The notes under the pieces: model-generated | The model's database searches: none | The model's input: only the letters and a program-made list of their open reading frames with translations | Told to the model about the DNA's origin: nothing | Assembly: GCA_020026115.1 (NCBI GenBank) | Contig: JAHHQY010000019.1 | Location: 1 to 25,895, forward strand | Direction of reading: 5' to 3' | Length of the DNA stretch: 25,895 nucleotides | Origin: Actinobacillus sp. | GTDB taxonomy: Bacteria > Pseudomonadota > Gammaproteobacteria > Enterobacterales > Pasteurellaceae | Shown: piece by piece, positions 1 through 7,789 of the stretch | Position numbering within the stretch: the stretch's first letter is position 1 | Layout of the letters: each line of letters begins with the position of its first letter | Position numbers and translations under genes: made by a program

Positions 1-779
1 ATATAAAATTTAATGATGTAAACTTAATTTCAGATAAAGTATCTATAGTTAACTCTATATTTGATGAAGAAGTTGATTTTTCAAATTCATCATATAATTC
101 ATTTGTATGCAAGAATTCAATTTTTAGAAAGGAAGTTATTTTTCAAGCTTCTTGTTTTAAAAGTAACGATGAGCCATTATGTATTATTAGAAATAAATTT
201 TATAATATAGTTGATTTTTCTTATACTACATTTAGTACTATGCTAATACTCCAAGAGAATATATTTTACGATGAAGTAAATTTTTTGGGGATTTCTCTAG
301 AAGATATTTCTGTTAATCATGAAACATTTAGATTTATTAAACATAAACTTGATTCTATAGGTAATCATATAGAAGCAGATAAAATGTTTGCAAAAGAGAT
401 GAGAAGTTATGGGAGATCATTGAGTTACCGTAATTATAAAGATTTTTTTAAAAAGCTTTTATATTTTATGAATTTTATTATATCTAATTTTGGACAGAGT
501 TATGTACTACCATTTTTATGGATTATTATTAGTTTGTTTTTATATTCTGTAATTAGTTTTGATGTTTCACATGAAAATTCAAATATATTAGAGTCTTTAA
601 CTTTTTTCATTAAAAATTTTTTTTCTATAGATTTATGGAATAATATAGCTAAAAATTTCTCATATTTTAATTTTAAATTAAAATCAGGAATGGAGTTTAT
701 TAGTTTATTATTTTATATTTTCTGGGGGATATGTACTTGGCATCTCATTGTAGCAGTTAAACGTCATACAAAACGCTAA
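1..779 (+). CDS. Pentapeptide-repeat-like membrane protein, 5' end outside window
   Basis: The reading frame is open from the first complete codon at base 3 to the stop at 777-779, so the gene starts upstream; the ATG at 240 is internal. About 258 residues are visible. Residues 1 to about 105 show a repeated phenylalanine-centred pattern (EEVDFSNS, KEVIFQAS, NIVDFSYT, DEVNFLGI), which resembles the degenerate pentapeptide repeats that fold as a right-handed quadrilateral beta-helix. A helical segment with GNHIEADKMFAKEM follows (about 120-133); proteins of this family often carry a similar G-N-x-x-E-A segment after the repeats. Two hydrophobic segments at about 167-186 and 231-251 look membrane-spanning, and the protein ends in a basic tail (KRHTKR). 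Function is unknown. The gene is far more AT-rich than the core genes beyond 1970, which suggests horizontal acquisition. The family call is inferred from pattern only. Confidence 0.75.
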   Translation, partial: IKFNDVNLISDKVSIVNSIFDEEVDFSNSSYNSFVCKNSIFRKEVIFQASCFKSNDEPLCIIRNKFYNIVDFSYTTFSTMLILQENIFYDEVNFLGISLEDISVNHETFRFIKHKLDSIGNHIEADKMFAKEMRSYGRSLSYRNYKDFFKKLLYFMNFIISNFGQSYVLPFLWIIISLFLYSVISFDVSHENSNILESLTFFIKNFFSIDLWNNIAKNFSYFNFKLKSGMEFISLLFYIFWGICTWHLIVAVKRHTKR

Positions 780-981
780 GTTATCATGTTTTAAATTTTG
801 TAATGAATTATACAGATAAGGGAAATTTGAGTACTTATCATTTTGATCAAATTCCGTGCAATGCTGTGCATGATGTTAAAAATAGAGTATAAAAAATACG
901 AATGCCCCAAAGATATTTTGTTAGTACTAGATTGGTGTGATATTTAAGCTTTTAAATAAATTACAGTTAAAGGAGTAAGGT
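780..981. other. AT-rich intergenic stretch with short ORF remnants
   Basis: No complete gene is visible. A 29-residue ORF runs from the ATG at 803 to the stop at 890-892. In another frame, open from 831, a run ends at the stop around 945-947 and contains KYECPKDILLVLDWCDI, which looks more protein-like than random AT-rich translation. These could be decayed pieces of one gene split by a frameshift, but I do not recognise a family. The 3' end of the stretch carries the ribosome binding site of the next gene. Confidence 0.3.
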
Positions 982-1719
982 GTGATAGAGCTACAGATAT
1001 CTAAAAATGAACAAAAATTTGCATCTAAAGAATATAAAAATAAATTTTTAAAACTGATAAGTGATATGGAAAATTATAATATAGATTTAGATGTTTTCTA
1101 TATTAACTTAAGTGAAAAAAGGAATGATGTTAAATTTTTTGCAATTATAATCTTAATTAGAACAATTAAGTCAGAATGCATTTTAAATGAAAAAACTAGA
1201 GAAAAATTTCACATGTTAAAAGCGAAATTAATTTTAGTACCTTTTAACAAACAAGATGAATCTATAGTCGCTTATTTAACAGAAGATTATTGTTATTTTG
1301 AGAATAAAAAGGATTTTTGTAAATTTTTTAACTCATTTACTCCCTCCTATTCATGGGCATTAAATTCCAATAAATTCAATGCATTTGTGGAACATTTTTT
1401 TGCACAAGTTCCAAATAAATTAAATTTTTCACGTATTCCTTTTGATGAACGTAAGTCAGTTATAAAATACTACCCTATACTTCCTCATAATAAACAATAT
1501 TGTTATGGTCTTAAGTGTTTAGGTAAGCGTAAAAATGGTTCTGAACTTCACCGAACGCAGAAAAATACAAATAAAGCTAAGTATATATGTGCAGGGTTGT
1601 TTGATAAGATCAAAGATTCAGTAAATATAAGTTTTTGTTTTAGTAATGATCCTAAAAAAGAACGTTCAGAATCCAAAATATTAGCTCAATATGCAAGACG
1701 TAGACATTACAAGAAGTAA
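982..1719 (+). CDS. Hypothetical basic protein, 245 residues
   Basis: I do not recognise this protein. It starts with GTG at 982, chosen because AAAGGAG lies at 968-974, 7 bases upstream, which is a strong ribosome binding site. No signal peptide is evident; the only hydrophobic run is short (FFAIIILI, about residue 52) and probably belongs to a buried strand or helix. The C-terminal third is rich in lysine and arginine and ends in QYARRRHYKK, so nucleic-acid binding is possible but unproven. Several cysteines are scattered (CYGLKCLGKRK among them) without a clear zinc-finger spacing. Codon use is strongly A/T-ending like the neighbouring pentapeptide gene and unlike rluC downstream. It stands alone between two AT-rich non-coding stretches and is likely accessory DNA. 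Confidence 0.65.
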   Translation: MIELQISKNEQKFASKEYKNKFLKLISDMENYNIDLDVFYINLSEKRNDVKFFAIIILIRTIKSECILNEKTREKFHMLKAKLILVPFNKQDESIVAYLTEDYCYFENKKDFCKFFNSFTPSYSWALNSNKFNAFVEHFFAQVPNKLNFSRIPFDERKSVIKYYPILPHNKQYCYGLKCLGKRKNGSELHRTQKNTNKAKYICAGLFDKIKDSVNISFCFSNDPKKERSESKILAQYARRRHYKK

Positions 1720-1969
1720 ATTAATATTGTAGTTATGAAAATTATTACATTATATGAATTGTAGTAGATTAGATACTGTTATTTTCATTTCTTAAAAGGT
1801 GTGCTATTTAGTCAAAAAATTATTTTTAGCAAAATGCTTGTGTAATTATATGCTGTGCAATATCTTTTTATTATTGATATTTACTAATATCTATCAGTGT
1901 GAAGCAGTGCTTTTTTACGCCTAAATATGATATGCTTTGCGCCAATTTTTTAATAAGTAAACACGAAAG
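1720..1969. other. AT-rich intergenic region, junction to core genome
   Basis: This stretch holds no ORF of note and no strong hairpin. Composition changes towards that of the core genome near 1900. A possible sigma70 -10 hexamer TATGAT sits at 1926-1931 upstream of rluC, without a convincing -35. This is the right-hand boundary of the AT-rich segment. In many gammaproteobacteria rluC is next to rne; rne is not seen here. Confidence 0.5.
1926..1936 (+). promoter_or_regulatory. Possible rluC promoter -10
   Basis: Two overlapping -10-like hexamers, TATGAT (1926-1931) and TATGCT (1931-1936), lie 34-44 bases before the rluC ATG at 1970. No good -35 hexamer is found at 16-18 bases upstream of either, so the assignment is weak. 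Confidence 0.3.
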
Positions 1970-2941
1970 ATGACATTACAAAACGAAGAAAAAATTTTAA
2001 ATCCTCAAGTTAAAATTGTGGATATTAGTGAAGATGAAGCAGGCCAACGCATTGATAACTTTTTATTAGCGCGCTTAAAAGGTGTGCCGAAAAGTTTAAT
2101 TTATCGCATTGTGCGGAAAGGTGAAGTGCGCGTAAATAAAGGGCGCATTAAAGTAGATTATAAATTACAAGCGGGTGATAGCGTGCGTATTCCGCCTGTG
2201 CGTGTTTCGCAAAAAGCAACGCCAGAAGTATCGACAAAATTAAACAAAGTCAGCCAATTAGAAGAGCAAATTTTATTTGAAGACGATGTGATGTTGGTGC
2301 TAAATAAACCATCGGGACTGGCTGTTCATGGGGGCAGTGGGGTGAATTTCGGGGTGATTGAAGCCTTACGCGCTTTGCGTCCACAAGCACGTTTTTTAGA
2401 ATTAGTGCATCGTTTGGATCGCGATACATCCGGTATTTTATTAGTTGCCAAAAAGCGTTCTGCTTTACGTCATTTACATGCGCAACTGCGTGAAAAACGC
2501 GTACAAAAAGATTATTTAGCTTTGGTACGAGGGCAATGGCAATCGCATGTGAAAGCCATAAATGCGCCACTTTTAAAAAATGAATTAGCCAGCGGAGAGC
2601 GAATGGTTAAAGTCAGCGAGCAAGGAAAACCTTCAGAAACGCGTTTTCGAATTGAAGAACGCTATTTAAATGCAACCTTGGTCAAAGCAAGTCCTGTAAC
2701 AGGGCGCACGCACCAAATTCGCGTTCACACTTTGCATGCAGGGCATCCCATTGCCATGGATAGCAAATATGGCGATAAAGAATTTGATAAGAAAATGCAT
2801 GAGTTAGGCTTAAATCGCTTATTTTTACATGCCTTTGAAATTGTTTTCTTTCATCCAAAGAGCGAAGAACAAATGCGTGTGAAAGCGCCCCTTGATAAGC
2901 ATATGAAAGGGATTTTAGCTAAACTGCGCAAGCAAGAATAA
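1970..2941 (+). CDS. rluC: 23S rRNA pseudouridine synthase RluC
   Basis: This 323-residue protein converts specific uridines of 23S rRNA to pseudouridine (955, 2504 and 2580 in E. coli numbering). An S4 RNA-binding domain occupies about residues 25-75 (QRIDNFLLARLKG, VRVNKGRIK). The RluA-family catalytic domain follows from about 100 to 310, with the signature HRLDRDTSG at 147-155; D150 in HRLD is the catalytic aspartate of the family. TGRTHQIRVH is the second conserved block. Length is close to the 319 residues of E. coli RluC. The start at 1970 has only a weak ribosome binding site (GAAAG), but no better start lies nearby. A strong hairpin terminator directly follows the stop. RluD and RluA share the catalytic motif; the S4 domain and overall sequence favour RluC. 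Confidence 0.93.
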   Translation: MTLQNEEKILNPQVKIVDISEDEAGQRIDNFLLARLKGVPKSLIYRIVRKGEVRVNKGRIKVDYKLQAGDSVRIPPVRVSQKATPEVSTKLNKVSQLEEQILFEDDVMLVLNKPSGLAVHGGSGVNFGVIEALRALRPQARFLELVHRLDRDTSGILLVAKKRSALRHLHAQLREKRVQKDYLALVRGQWQSHVKAINAPLLKNELASGERMVKVSEQGKPSETRFRIEERYLNATLVKASPVTGRTHQIRVHTLHAGHPIAMDSKYGDKEFDKKMHELGLNRLFLHAFEIVFFHPKSEEQMRVKAPLDKHMKGILAKLRKQE

Positions 2942-2945
2942 TCTT

Positions 2946-2972
2946 ATGCCGAGAAATTTCTCGGCATTTTTA
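2946..2972 (+). terminator. Rho-independent terminator after rluC
   Basis: A perfectly self-complementary palindrome spans 2946-2967: arm ATGCCGAG at 2946-2953, matched by CTCGGCAT at 2960-2967 with AAATTT between. TTTTATT follows. It lies 5 bases after the rluC stop. Confidence 0.9.
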
Positions 2973-3007
2973 TTGCAGGGAAGAAAATTTTTTCTTAAAA
3001 GCAAAAA

Positions 3008-3018
3008 TTCGGCGCGAG
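3008..3018 (+). repeat. TTCGGCGCGAG dispersed motif, single copy
   Basis: This is an exact copy of the dispersed motif, with AAAAA before it and TTAAATTTT after it. It sits in the non-coding gap between the rluC terminator and the aspS promoter. It is the first copy met when moving rightwards out of the AT-rich segment. Confidence 0.85.
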
Positions 3019-3063
3019 TTAAATTTTATAAAAATTATTTCCGCTTAATTTTCTGTAAAAATA

Positions 3064-3091
3064 TGAACAAAAGTATTTTTTCCGCTATAAT
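3064..3091 (+). promoter_or_regulatory. Probable aspS promoter
   Basis: A consensus -10 TATAAT lies at 3086-3091. The best -35 candidate is TGAACA at 3064-3069, 16 bases upstream and only a partial match. The aspS start lies 38 bases beyond the -10, which gives a leader of about 30 bases. Confidence 0.55.
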
Positions 3092-3128
3092 TGACGAGTT
3101 TTTTACTCAAAATTTTAAGGAAGATTTT

Positions 3129-4910
3129 ATGATGCGAACAGCGTATTGTGGTGATTTGAACCGCAGTAACATTGGCGAAAACGTAACATTAAGTGGTTGG
3201 GTGCATCGTCGTCGTGATTTAGGTGGCTTAATTTTTATTGATATGCGCGATCGTGCGGGTATTGTACAAGTAACCTTTGATCCAAAATTTAAAGACGCAT
3301 TAGAAAAAGCGGCAAGTTTACGTAATGAATACTGTATTCAAGTAAAAGGCGAGGTGATTGCTCGTCCTGAAAATCAAATTAACTCAAATATGAAAACCGG
3401 TGAAGTTGAAGTATTGGCGCATGAATTAGCCATTTACAATACAGCAGATGTATTACCTTTAGACTTTAACCAAAACAATACCGAAGAACAGCGTTTAAAA
3501 TATCGTTATTTAGATTTACGTCGTCCTGAAATGGCAGAACGCTTTAAAACCCGTGCGAAAATTACAAGTTTCGTGCGCCGTTATATGGACGAAAATGGTT
3601 TCTTAGATATTGAAACCCCGATGTTAACCAAAGCAACGCCAGAAGGCGCGCGCGATTATTTAGTACCAAGCCGTGTGCATAAAGGTAAATTTTATGCTCT
3701 TCCGCAATCGCCACAGCTTTTCAAACAGCTTTTAATGATGTCTGGTTTTGATCGTTATTATCAAATTGTAAAATGTTTCCGTGATGAAGATTTACGAGCC
3801 GATCGTCAACCAGAATTTACACAAATCGATGTGGAAACCAGCTTCTTAACAGCGGAAGAAGTACGCGCTTTAATGGAAAAAATGATCCATGGTTTATGGC
3901 AAGAAACAATTGGCGTTGACTTAGGAACTTTCCCACAAATGACCTTTGCAGAAGCGATGCGTCGTTTTGGTTCAGATAAACCAGATTTACGTAACCCATT
4001 AGAACTTGTAGATGTAGCCGATCTTGTTAAAGATGTGGATTTTAAAGTGTTCTCAGGTCCTGCGAATGATGAAAATGGACGTGTTGCCGTTATTCGTGTG
4101 CCAGGCGGTGCTAAATTAACGCGTAAAAATATTGATGAATACACCAAATTTGTTTCCATCTATGGCGCAAAAGGTTTGGCTTGGTTAAAAGTCAATGAAC
4201 GTTCAGCAGGTTTAGATGGCGTTCAAAGTCCAATTGCGAAATTCTTAAGCGCAGAAGTATTAGAAAGTTTATTAACGCGCGTAGAAGCAGAAAGCGGTGA
4301 TATCCTTTTCTTCGGCGCGGATAAAGCGAACATCACAACTGACGCGCTAGGTGCTTTACGTTTGAAACTTGGCACAGACTTAGAATTAACCGACTTAACA
4401 GCTTGGAAACCACTTTGGGTTGTGGATTTCCCAATGTTTGAATTAGATGATGAAGGGCATTTAAGTGCGATGCACCATCCGTTCACATCACCAAAAGATT
4501 TAACCCCTGCGCAATTAGAAGAAAATCCGCTAAAAGCCGTAGCCAATGCTTATGATATGGTGATTAACGGCTATGAAGTTGGCGGTGGTTCGGTGCGTAT
4601 TTTCAATCCAAATATGCAAGAGGCCGTTTTCCGCATTTTAGGCATTAACGCGCAAGAACAACGTGAAAAATTCGGTTTCTTATTAGATGCCTTAAAATTC
4701 GGTACGCCACCACATGCAGGTTTAGCTTTTGGTTTAGACCGTTTAACCATGCTTTTAACGAATACAACCAATATTCGTGATGTTATCGCATTTCCAAAAA
4801 CCACCGCGGCAGCCTGTTTAATGACGGATGCGCCAAGCGTGGCAAATCCGCAAGCTTTAAACGAATTAGCTTTAGCGGTGCAAAAAGGCAAAGAAGATAG
4901 CGCAGAATAA
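3129..4910 (+). CDS. aspS: Aspartyl-tRNA synthetase
   Basis: The enzyme charges tRNA-Asp with aspartate in the cytoplasm. It is 593 residues from the start at 3129 (E. coli has 590). The open frame extends upstream to 2946, but that extension runs through the rluC terminator and the promoter, so it is not coding. AAGGAAG at 3117-3123 serves the ATG at 3129 or the adjacent ATG at 3132; I take 3129, giving MMRTAYCG. The N-terminal OB-fold anticodon-binding domain (LSGWVHRRRDLGG) is followed by the class II catalytic core. Motif 2 is FRDEDLRADRQPEFTQID and motif 3 contains GLAFGLDRL. The GAD-type insertion typical of bacterial AspRS lies between them. A copy of the dispersed motif at 4311-4319 encodes FFGAD. 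A terminator follows the stop. Confidence 0.97.
   Translation: MMRTAYCGDLNRSNIGENVTLSGWVHRRRDLGGLIFIDMRDRAGIVQVTFDPKFKDALEKAASLRNEYCIQVKGEVIARPENQINSNMKTGEVEVLAHELAIYNTADVLPLDFNQNNTEEQRLKYRYLDLRRPEMAERFKTRAKITSFVRRYMDENGFLDIETPMLTKATPEGARDYLVPSRVHKGKFYALPQSPQLFKQLLMMSGFDRYYQIVKCFRDEDLRADRQPEFTQIDVETSFLTAEEVRALMEKMIHGLWQETIGVDLGTFPQMTFAEAMRRFGSDKPDLRNPLELVDVADLVKDVDFKVFSGPANDENGRVAVIRVPGGAKLTRKNIDEYTKFVSIYGAKGLAWLKVNERSAGLDGVQSPIAKFLSAEVLESLLTRVEAESGDILFFGADKANITTDALGALRLKLGTDLELTDLTAWKPLWVVDFPMFELDDEGHLSAMHHPFTSPKDLTPAQLEENPLKAVANAYDMVINGYEVGGGSVRIFNPNMQEAVFRILGINAQEQREKFGFLLDALKFGTPPHAGLAFGLDRLTMLLTNTTNIRDVIAFPKTTAAACLMTDAPSVANPQALNELALAVQKGKEDSAE
4311..4319 (+). repeat. TTCGGCGCG motif inside aspS
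   Basis: This exact 9-mer encodes F-G-A in FFGADKA. The flanks do not match the extended AT-rich consensus, and FFGAD is a naturally conserved stretch of AspRS, so this copy may be incidental. Confidence 0.5.
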
Positions 4911-4928
4911 GGCCGATTAAAAAAGAAT

Positions 4929-4957
4929 AAAAGTGGGTTTTTAACCCACTTTTTTTA
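4929..4957 (+). terminator. Rho-independent terminator after aspS
   Basis: Arms AAGTGGGTT (4931-4939) and AACCCACTT (4943-4951) enclose a 3-base loop, followed by a T tract at 4952-4956. The ribosome binding site of nudB begins directly after it, so nudB depends on readthrough or on a promoter I cannot see. Confidence 0.88.
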
Positions 4958-4969
4958 TAAGGAGAAAAG

Positions 4970-5407
4970 ATGGCTTATAAAAATCCGCAATCTATTTTAG
5001 TTTTGATTTATGTACCTGAAACAAAAGAAGTTTTAATGTTACAGCGTAATGATGACGCCCATTTTTGGCAATCGGTAACCGGAAGTCTAGAACAAGGTGA
5101 AAGCCCGCAAAATGCGGCGATGCGTGAAGTAAAAGAAGAAATTGGAATCGACATTAAAGCGGAAAAGTTAACCTTAATTGATACAGAAAAATCAATAACT
5201 TATGAAATATTTCCGCAATATCGCCATCGTTACGCACCGAATATTCGTTGCGGACAAGAGCATTGGTTTTTGCTTCCGGTAAAAGAAAAATTTATTCCAA
5301 CCTTAACTGAACATCGCGCTTATCAATGGTTAAAAGCCAAAGAGGCAGCTCAATTAACGAAATCTTGGAATAATAAAGAGGCGATATTAACTTTTGTAAA
5401 AGATTAG
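4970..5407 (+). CDS. nudB: Dihydroneopterin triphosphate diphosphatase NudB
   Basis: This Nudix hydrolase of 145 residues (E. coli NudB has 150) removes pyrophosphate from dihydroneopterin triphosphate, the second step of folate synthesis. The full Nudix box GX5EX7REUXEEXGU runs from G38 to I60: G38, E44, R52, E53, E56, E57, G59 and I60 are all present and E56/E57 are metal ligands in the family. AAGGAG at 4959-4964 sets the ATG at 4970. The assignment within the broad Nudix family rests on the position directly after aspS, where nudB lies in E. coli and Haemophilus, and on NudB-like features such as FWQSVTGSLEQGE. The gene is convergent with ruvB, whereas in those relatives the next gene is yebC on the same strand. 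Confidence 0.9.
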   Translation: MAYKNPQSILVLIYVPETKEVLMLQRNDDAHFWQSVTGSLEQGESPQNAAMREVKEEIGIDIKAEKLTLIDTEKSITYEIFPQYRHRYAPNIRCGQEHWFLLPVKEKFIPTLTEHRAYQWLKAKEAAQLTKSWNNKEAILTFVKD

Positions 5408-5415
5408 AACAAAAA

Positions 5416-5494
5416 TTCGGCGCGAATATCTTTAGCCGTTAAAGGCTTTGCTAAAAAGCCGAGCTTTTTGCGCGAAAAGATAACTTGCGCCGAA
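5416..5494. repeat. Motif inverted pair forming a branched foldback between nudB and ruvB
   Basis: Outer arms TTCGGCGC (5416-5423) and GCGCCGAA (5487-5494) are perfectly complementary. Inside them TATCTTT (5427-5433) pairs with AAAGATA (5476-5482). The enclosed segment holds two further hairpins: AGCC/GGCT (5434-5437, 5444-5447) and AAAAAGC/GCTTTTT (5453-5459, 5463-5469, loop CGA). The whole gap between the convergent genes can therefore fold as a three-way structure. The inner AAAAAGC hairpin could terminate transcription from both sides. Confidence 0.7.
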
Positions 5495-5508
5495 AAAGAG
5501 ACTGAAAT

Positions 5509-6504
5509 TTATTTCAAACCAAAATGTCGATACGTTCTATCCGTTGCAATGCGTCCTCTTGGCGTGCGCTGTAAAAAACCTTGTTGAATTAAAAAAGGCT
5601 CAAGCACATCTTCAATCGTATCGCGTTCTTCACCGATGGCTGCGGCAAGGTTATCCAAACCCACAGGGCCTCCGCTAAAACGCTCGATGATCGTTTCCAA
5701 TAATTTTCTATCCATTAAATCAAAGCCCGCTTGGTCAACATCCAACATCGCTAAAGCTTTTTGGGCAATATCCACACTAATTACGCCTTGATTTTTTACA
5801 TCGGCATAATCGCGCACACGACGTAACAAACGGTTGGCAATACGCGGTGTACCTCTTGAACGACAAGCAATTTCAGCGCTTGCGTCACTTTCAATGCTTA
5901 AATTTAAGCAATCTGCACTGCGTTGTACGATGGAAGCTAAATCTTCCACGGAATAAAATTCTAAGCGTTGCACAATGCCAAAACGATCTCGTAAAGGTGA
6001 GGTTAAAGAGCCGGCTCTCGTGGTCGCGCCCACCAAGGTGAAAGGCGGTAAATCCAGTTTAATCGAGCGTGCAGAAGGACCTTCGCCAATCATAATATCG
6101 AGTTGATAGTCTTCCATCGCAGGATATAAAACTTCTTCAATGGCCGGAGAAAGGCGGTGAATTTCATCAATAAACAACACATCGTGCGGTTCTAAATTGG
6201 TGAGCATAGCGGCTAAATCGCCCGCTTTTTCTAATACAGGTCCTGAAGTTGTGCGAATATTAACGCCCATTTCATTCGCTACGATATTGGCAAGAGTGGT
6301 TTTACCTAAACCTGGCGGGCCAAAAATCAATAAATGATCGAGGGCATCTTGACGCATTTTTGCCGCTTGAATAAAAATGCCCATTTGTTCGCGTACTTGC
6401 GGTTGGCCAACATAATCTTCGAGTAATTTTGGGCGAATCGCGCGATCTACGACATCTTCATCAAATTTTGCTTCGCTACTGACAATTCTATCTGCTTCAA
6501 TCAT
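5509..6504 (-). CDS. ruvB: Holliday junction branch migration ATPase RuvB
   Basis: RuvB is the hexameric AAA+ motor that, with RuvA, drives branch migration of Holliday junctions. It has 331 residues (E. coli 336). Walker A is GPPGLGKTT at 62-70, Walker B FIDEIH at 111-116, and the TTRAG and LRDRFG sensor and arginine-finger region lies at about 161-175. The C-terminal winged-helix domain ends with TPRGRIATDRTYRHFG, typical of RuvB. The start at 6504 has AAAGGA overlapping the ruvA stop, and only 11 bases separate the two genes, so they are translated from one transcript. The ruvC-ruvA-ruvB order matches that of other gammaproteobacteria, but the block is inverted relative to aspS-nudB. Confidence 0.97.
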   Translation of the reverse strand: MIEADRIVSSEAKFDEDVVDRAIRPKLLEDYVGQPQVREQMGIFIQAAKMRQDALDHLLIFGPPGLGKTTLANIVANEMGVNIRTTSGPVLEKAGDLAAMLTNLEPHDVLFIDEIHRLSPAIEEVLYPAMEDYQLDIMIGEGPSARSIKLDLPPFTLVGATTRAGSLTSPLRDRFGIVQRLEFYSVEDLASIVQRSADCLNLSIESDASAEIACRSRGTPRIANRLLRRVRDYADVKNQGVISVDIAQKALAMLDVDQAGFDLMDRKLLETIIERFSGGPVGLDNLAAAIGEERDTIEDVLEPFLIQQGFLQRTPRGRIATDRTYRHFGLK

Positions 6505-6515
6505 GCTTTATCCTT

Positions 6516-7133
6516 TTACAACATGGATTTTAAGGCTTCACGAATAAGTTGTTCACTCGTTGAATCAGGTTTGCTGACGCGTTTTACTGTTTTTTCGGCT
6601 TCGCTCGCCTTGTAACCAAGGGTCACTAAGGCACTAACGGCATCAGCAATTTGTGTGTTTTCATAAGTAGCTAAATTTTCTTTTTCTTTTGGTAGCTGAC
6701 TGCTTTCAATAAAGAAATCGCTTTGACCGGCATGTTTAAATTTACCTTTTAATTCCACCACTAAACGTTCCGCTGTTTTTTTGCCAACGCTTGGGATTTT
6801 GACTAATTTTGAAACTTCTTCGCGCTCAATGGCATAAGTAAATTCGGCAACAGACATTGCAGATAAAATCGCTAAAGCAAGTTTAGGGCCAACGCCATTG
6901 GTTTTAATGAGTTCGCGAAATAAGCTACGGTCTTGCTTATGGGAAAAACCATAAAGTTGTTGCGCATCTTCACGCACGACAAGATGAGTAAAAATAGTCG
7001 TAGCTTGGTTAACTTCGGGTAAATTATAAAAACTGGTCATAGGTAACAGCACTTCATACCCAACGCCTTGTACATCGAGTAAAATTTCAGGCGGTTGTTT
7101 TTCAATTAAAATTCCACTTAAACGTCCAATCAT
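6516..7133 (-). CDS. ruvA: Holliday junction DNA helicase subunit RuvA
   Basis: RuvA binds four-way junctions as a tetramer and loads RuvB. It has 205 residues (E. coli 203). The N-terminal OB-fold (MIGRLSGILIEKQPPEILLD) is followed by tandem helix-hairpin-helix motifs (NGVGPKLALAIL at about 79-90 and IPSVGKKTAERL at about 113-124). The C-terminal domain that contacts RuvB (AVSALVTLGYKASEAEKTV) comes after a variable acidic linker. AGGAAC lies just upstream of the ATG at 7133. An 81-base gap separates it from ruvC. Confidence 0.97.
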   Translation of the reverse strand: MIGRLSGILIEKQPPEILLDVQGVGYEVLLPMTSFYNLPEVNQATTIFTHLVVREDAQQLYGFSHKQDRSLFRELIKTNGVGPKLALAILSAMSVAEFTYAIEREEVSKLVKIPSVGKKTAERLVVELKGKFKHAGQSDFFIESSQLPKEKENLATYENTQIADAVSALVTLGYKASEAEKTVKRVSKPDSTSEQLIREALKSML

Positions 7134-7214
7134 TTTGTGTTCCTGTCAAAAAAATTGTCGAAAGTATAAAAGAAGGCTGTATAAATATCCAATATTTTAA
7201 AGAAATTATAGGAA

Positions 7215-7766
7215 TTATTTATAACGTCCGTGGCTGTAACGGCGTTGCATTAAGGTTTCAACTTTTTTTCCAAGGGCGGTTTGTGGAATTTGCGCGCTTA
7301 ATTTTAAGGTATGAGCATGGGTAATGGCGATAGCTAAAGCATCGGCTGCATCGGCTTGTGGACTTGCAGAAAGTTTTAAAAGACGAGTAACCATTGCTTG
7401 AACTTGTTCTTTTTCAGCAGAACCAATTCCAACAACCGTTTGTTTAACGCGACGAGCGGCATATTCAAAAACGGGTAAATCTTGATTCATAGCGGCCACA
7501 ATGGCCGTTCCACGCGCTTGTCCCAGTTTTAAGGCAGAGCTGGCATTTTTCGCCATAAACACTTCCTCAATGGCAAATTGGTCGGGCTGAAATTGGGTAA
7601 TAATTTCTGTAACGCCGGCATAAATTCGTTTTAAGCGATTGGGTAAATCGGCAACTTGCGTGCGAATTGCGCCACTTCCTAAATAAATTAAGCGGTTACC
7701 TTGCTGTTGAATGACGCCATACCCCGTAATGCGAGAGCCAGGATCGATCCCTAAAATAATGCTCAT
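7215..7766 (-). CDS. ruvC: Holliday junction resolvase RuvC
   Basis: RuvC is the dimeric endonuclease that cuts Holliday junctions symmetrically. It has 183 residues (E. coli 173), with a slightly longer tail. The four catalytic acidic residues are visible: D8 (GIDPGSRITGYG), E67 (FAIEEVFMAKN), and D139 and D142 (QADAADALAIA). AAGGAAA stands before the ATG at 7766. A hairpin terminator lies between yebC and ruvC, so ruvC may have its own promoter or rely on readthrough. Confidence 0.97.
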   Translation of the reverse strand: MSIILGIDPGSRITGYGVIQQQGNRLIYLGSGAIRTQVADLPNRLKRIYAGVTEIITQFQPDQFAIEEVFMAKNASSALKLGQARGTAIVAAMNQDLPVFEYAARRVKQTVVGIGSAEKEQVQAMVTRLLKLSASPQADAADALAIAITHAHTLKLSAQIPQTALGKKVETLMQRRYSHGRYK

Positions 7767-7789
7767 AAATTTCCTTTTTGTTATATAAG

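Noticed and set aside
861..1859. ATGCTGTGCA at 861-870 and 1850-1859 as target duplications around the unknown gene
   Set aside because: A 10-bp match is expected by chance about once or twice over 2 kb, and no inverted ends or transposase accompany it.
2946..3128. N-terminal extension of aspS by 61 residues
   Set aside because: It runs through the rluC terminator, a motif copy and the aspS promoter; AAGGAAG and the conserved N-terminus put the start at 3129.
3806..4891. Several antisense open frames inside aspS
   Set aside because: They lack ribosome binding sites and recognisable products and follow from the codon bias of aspS.
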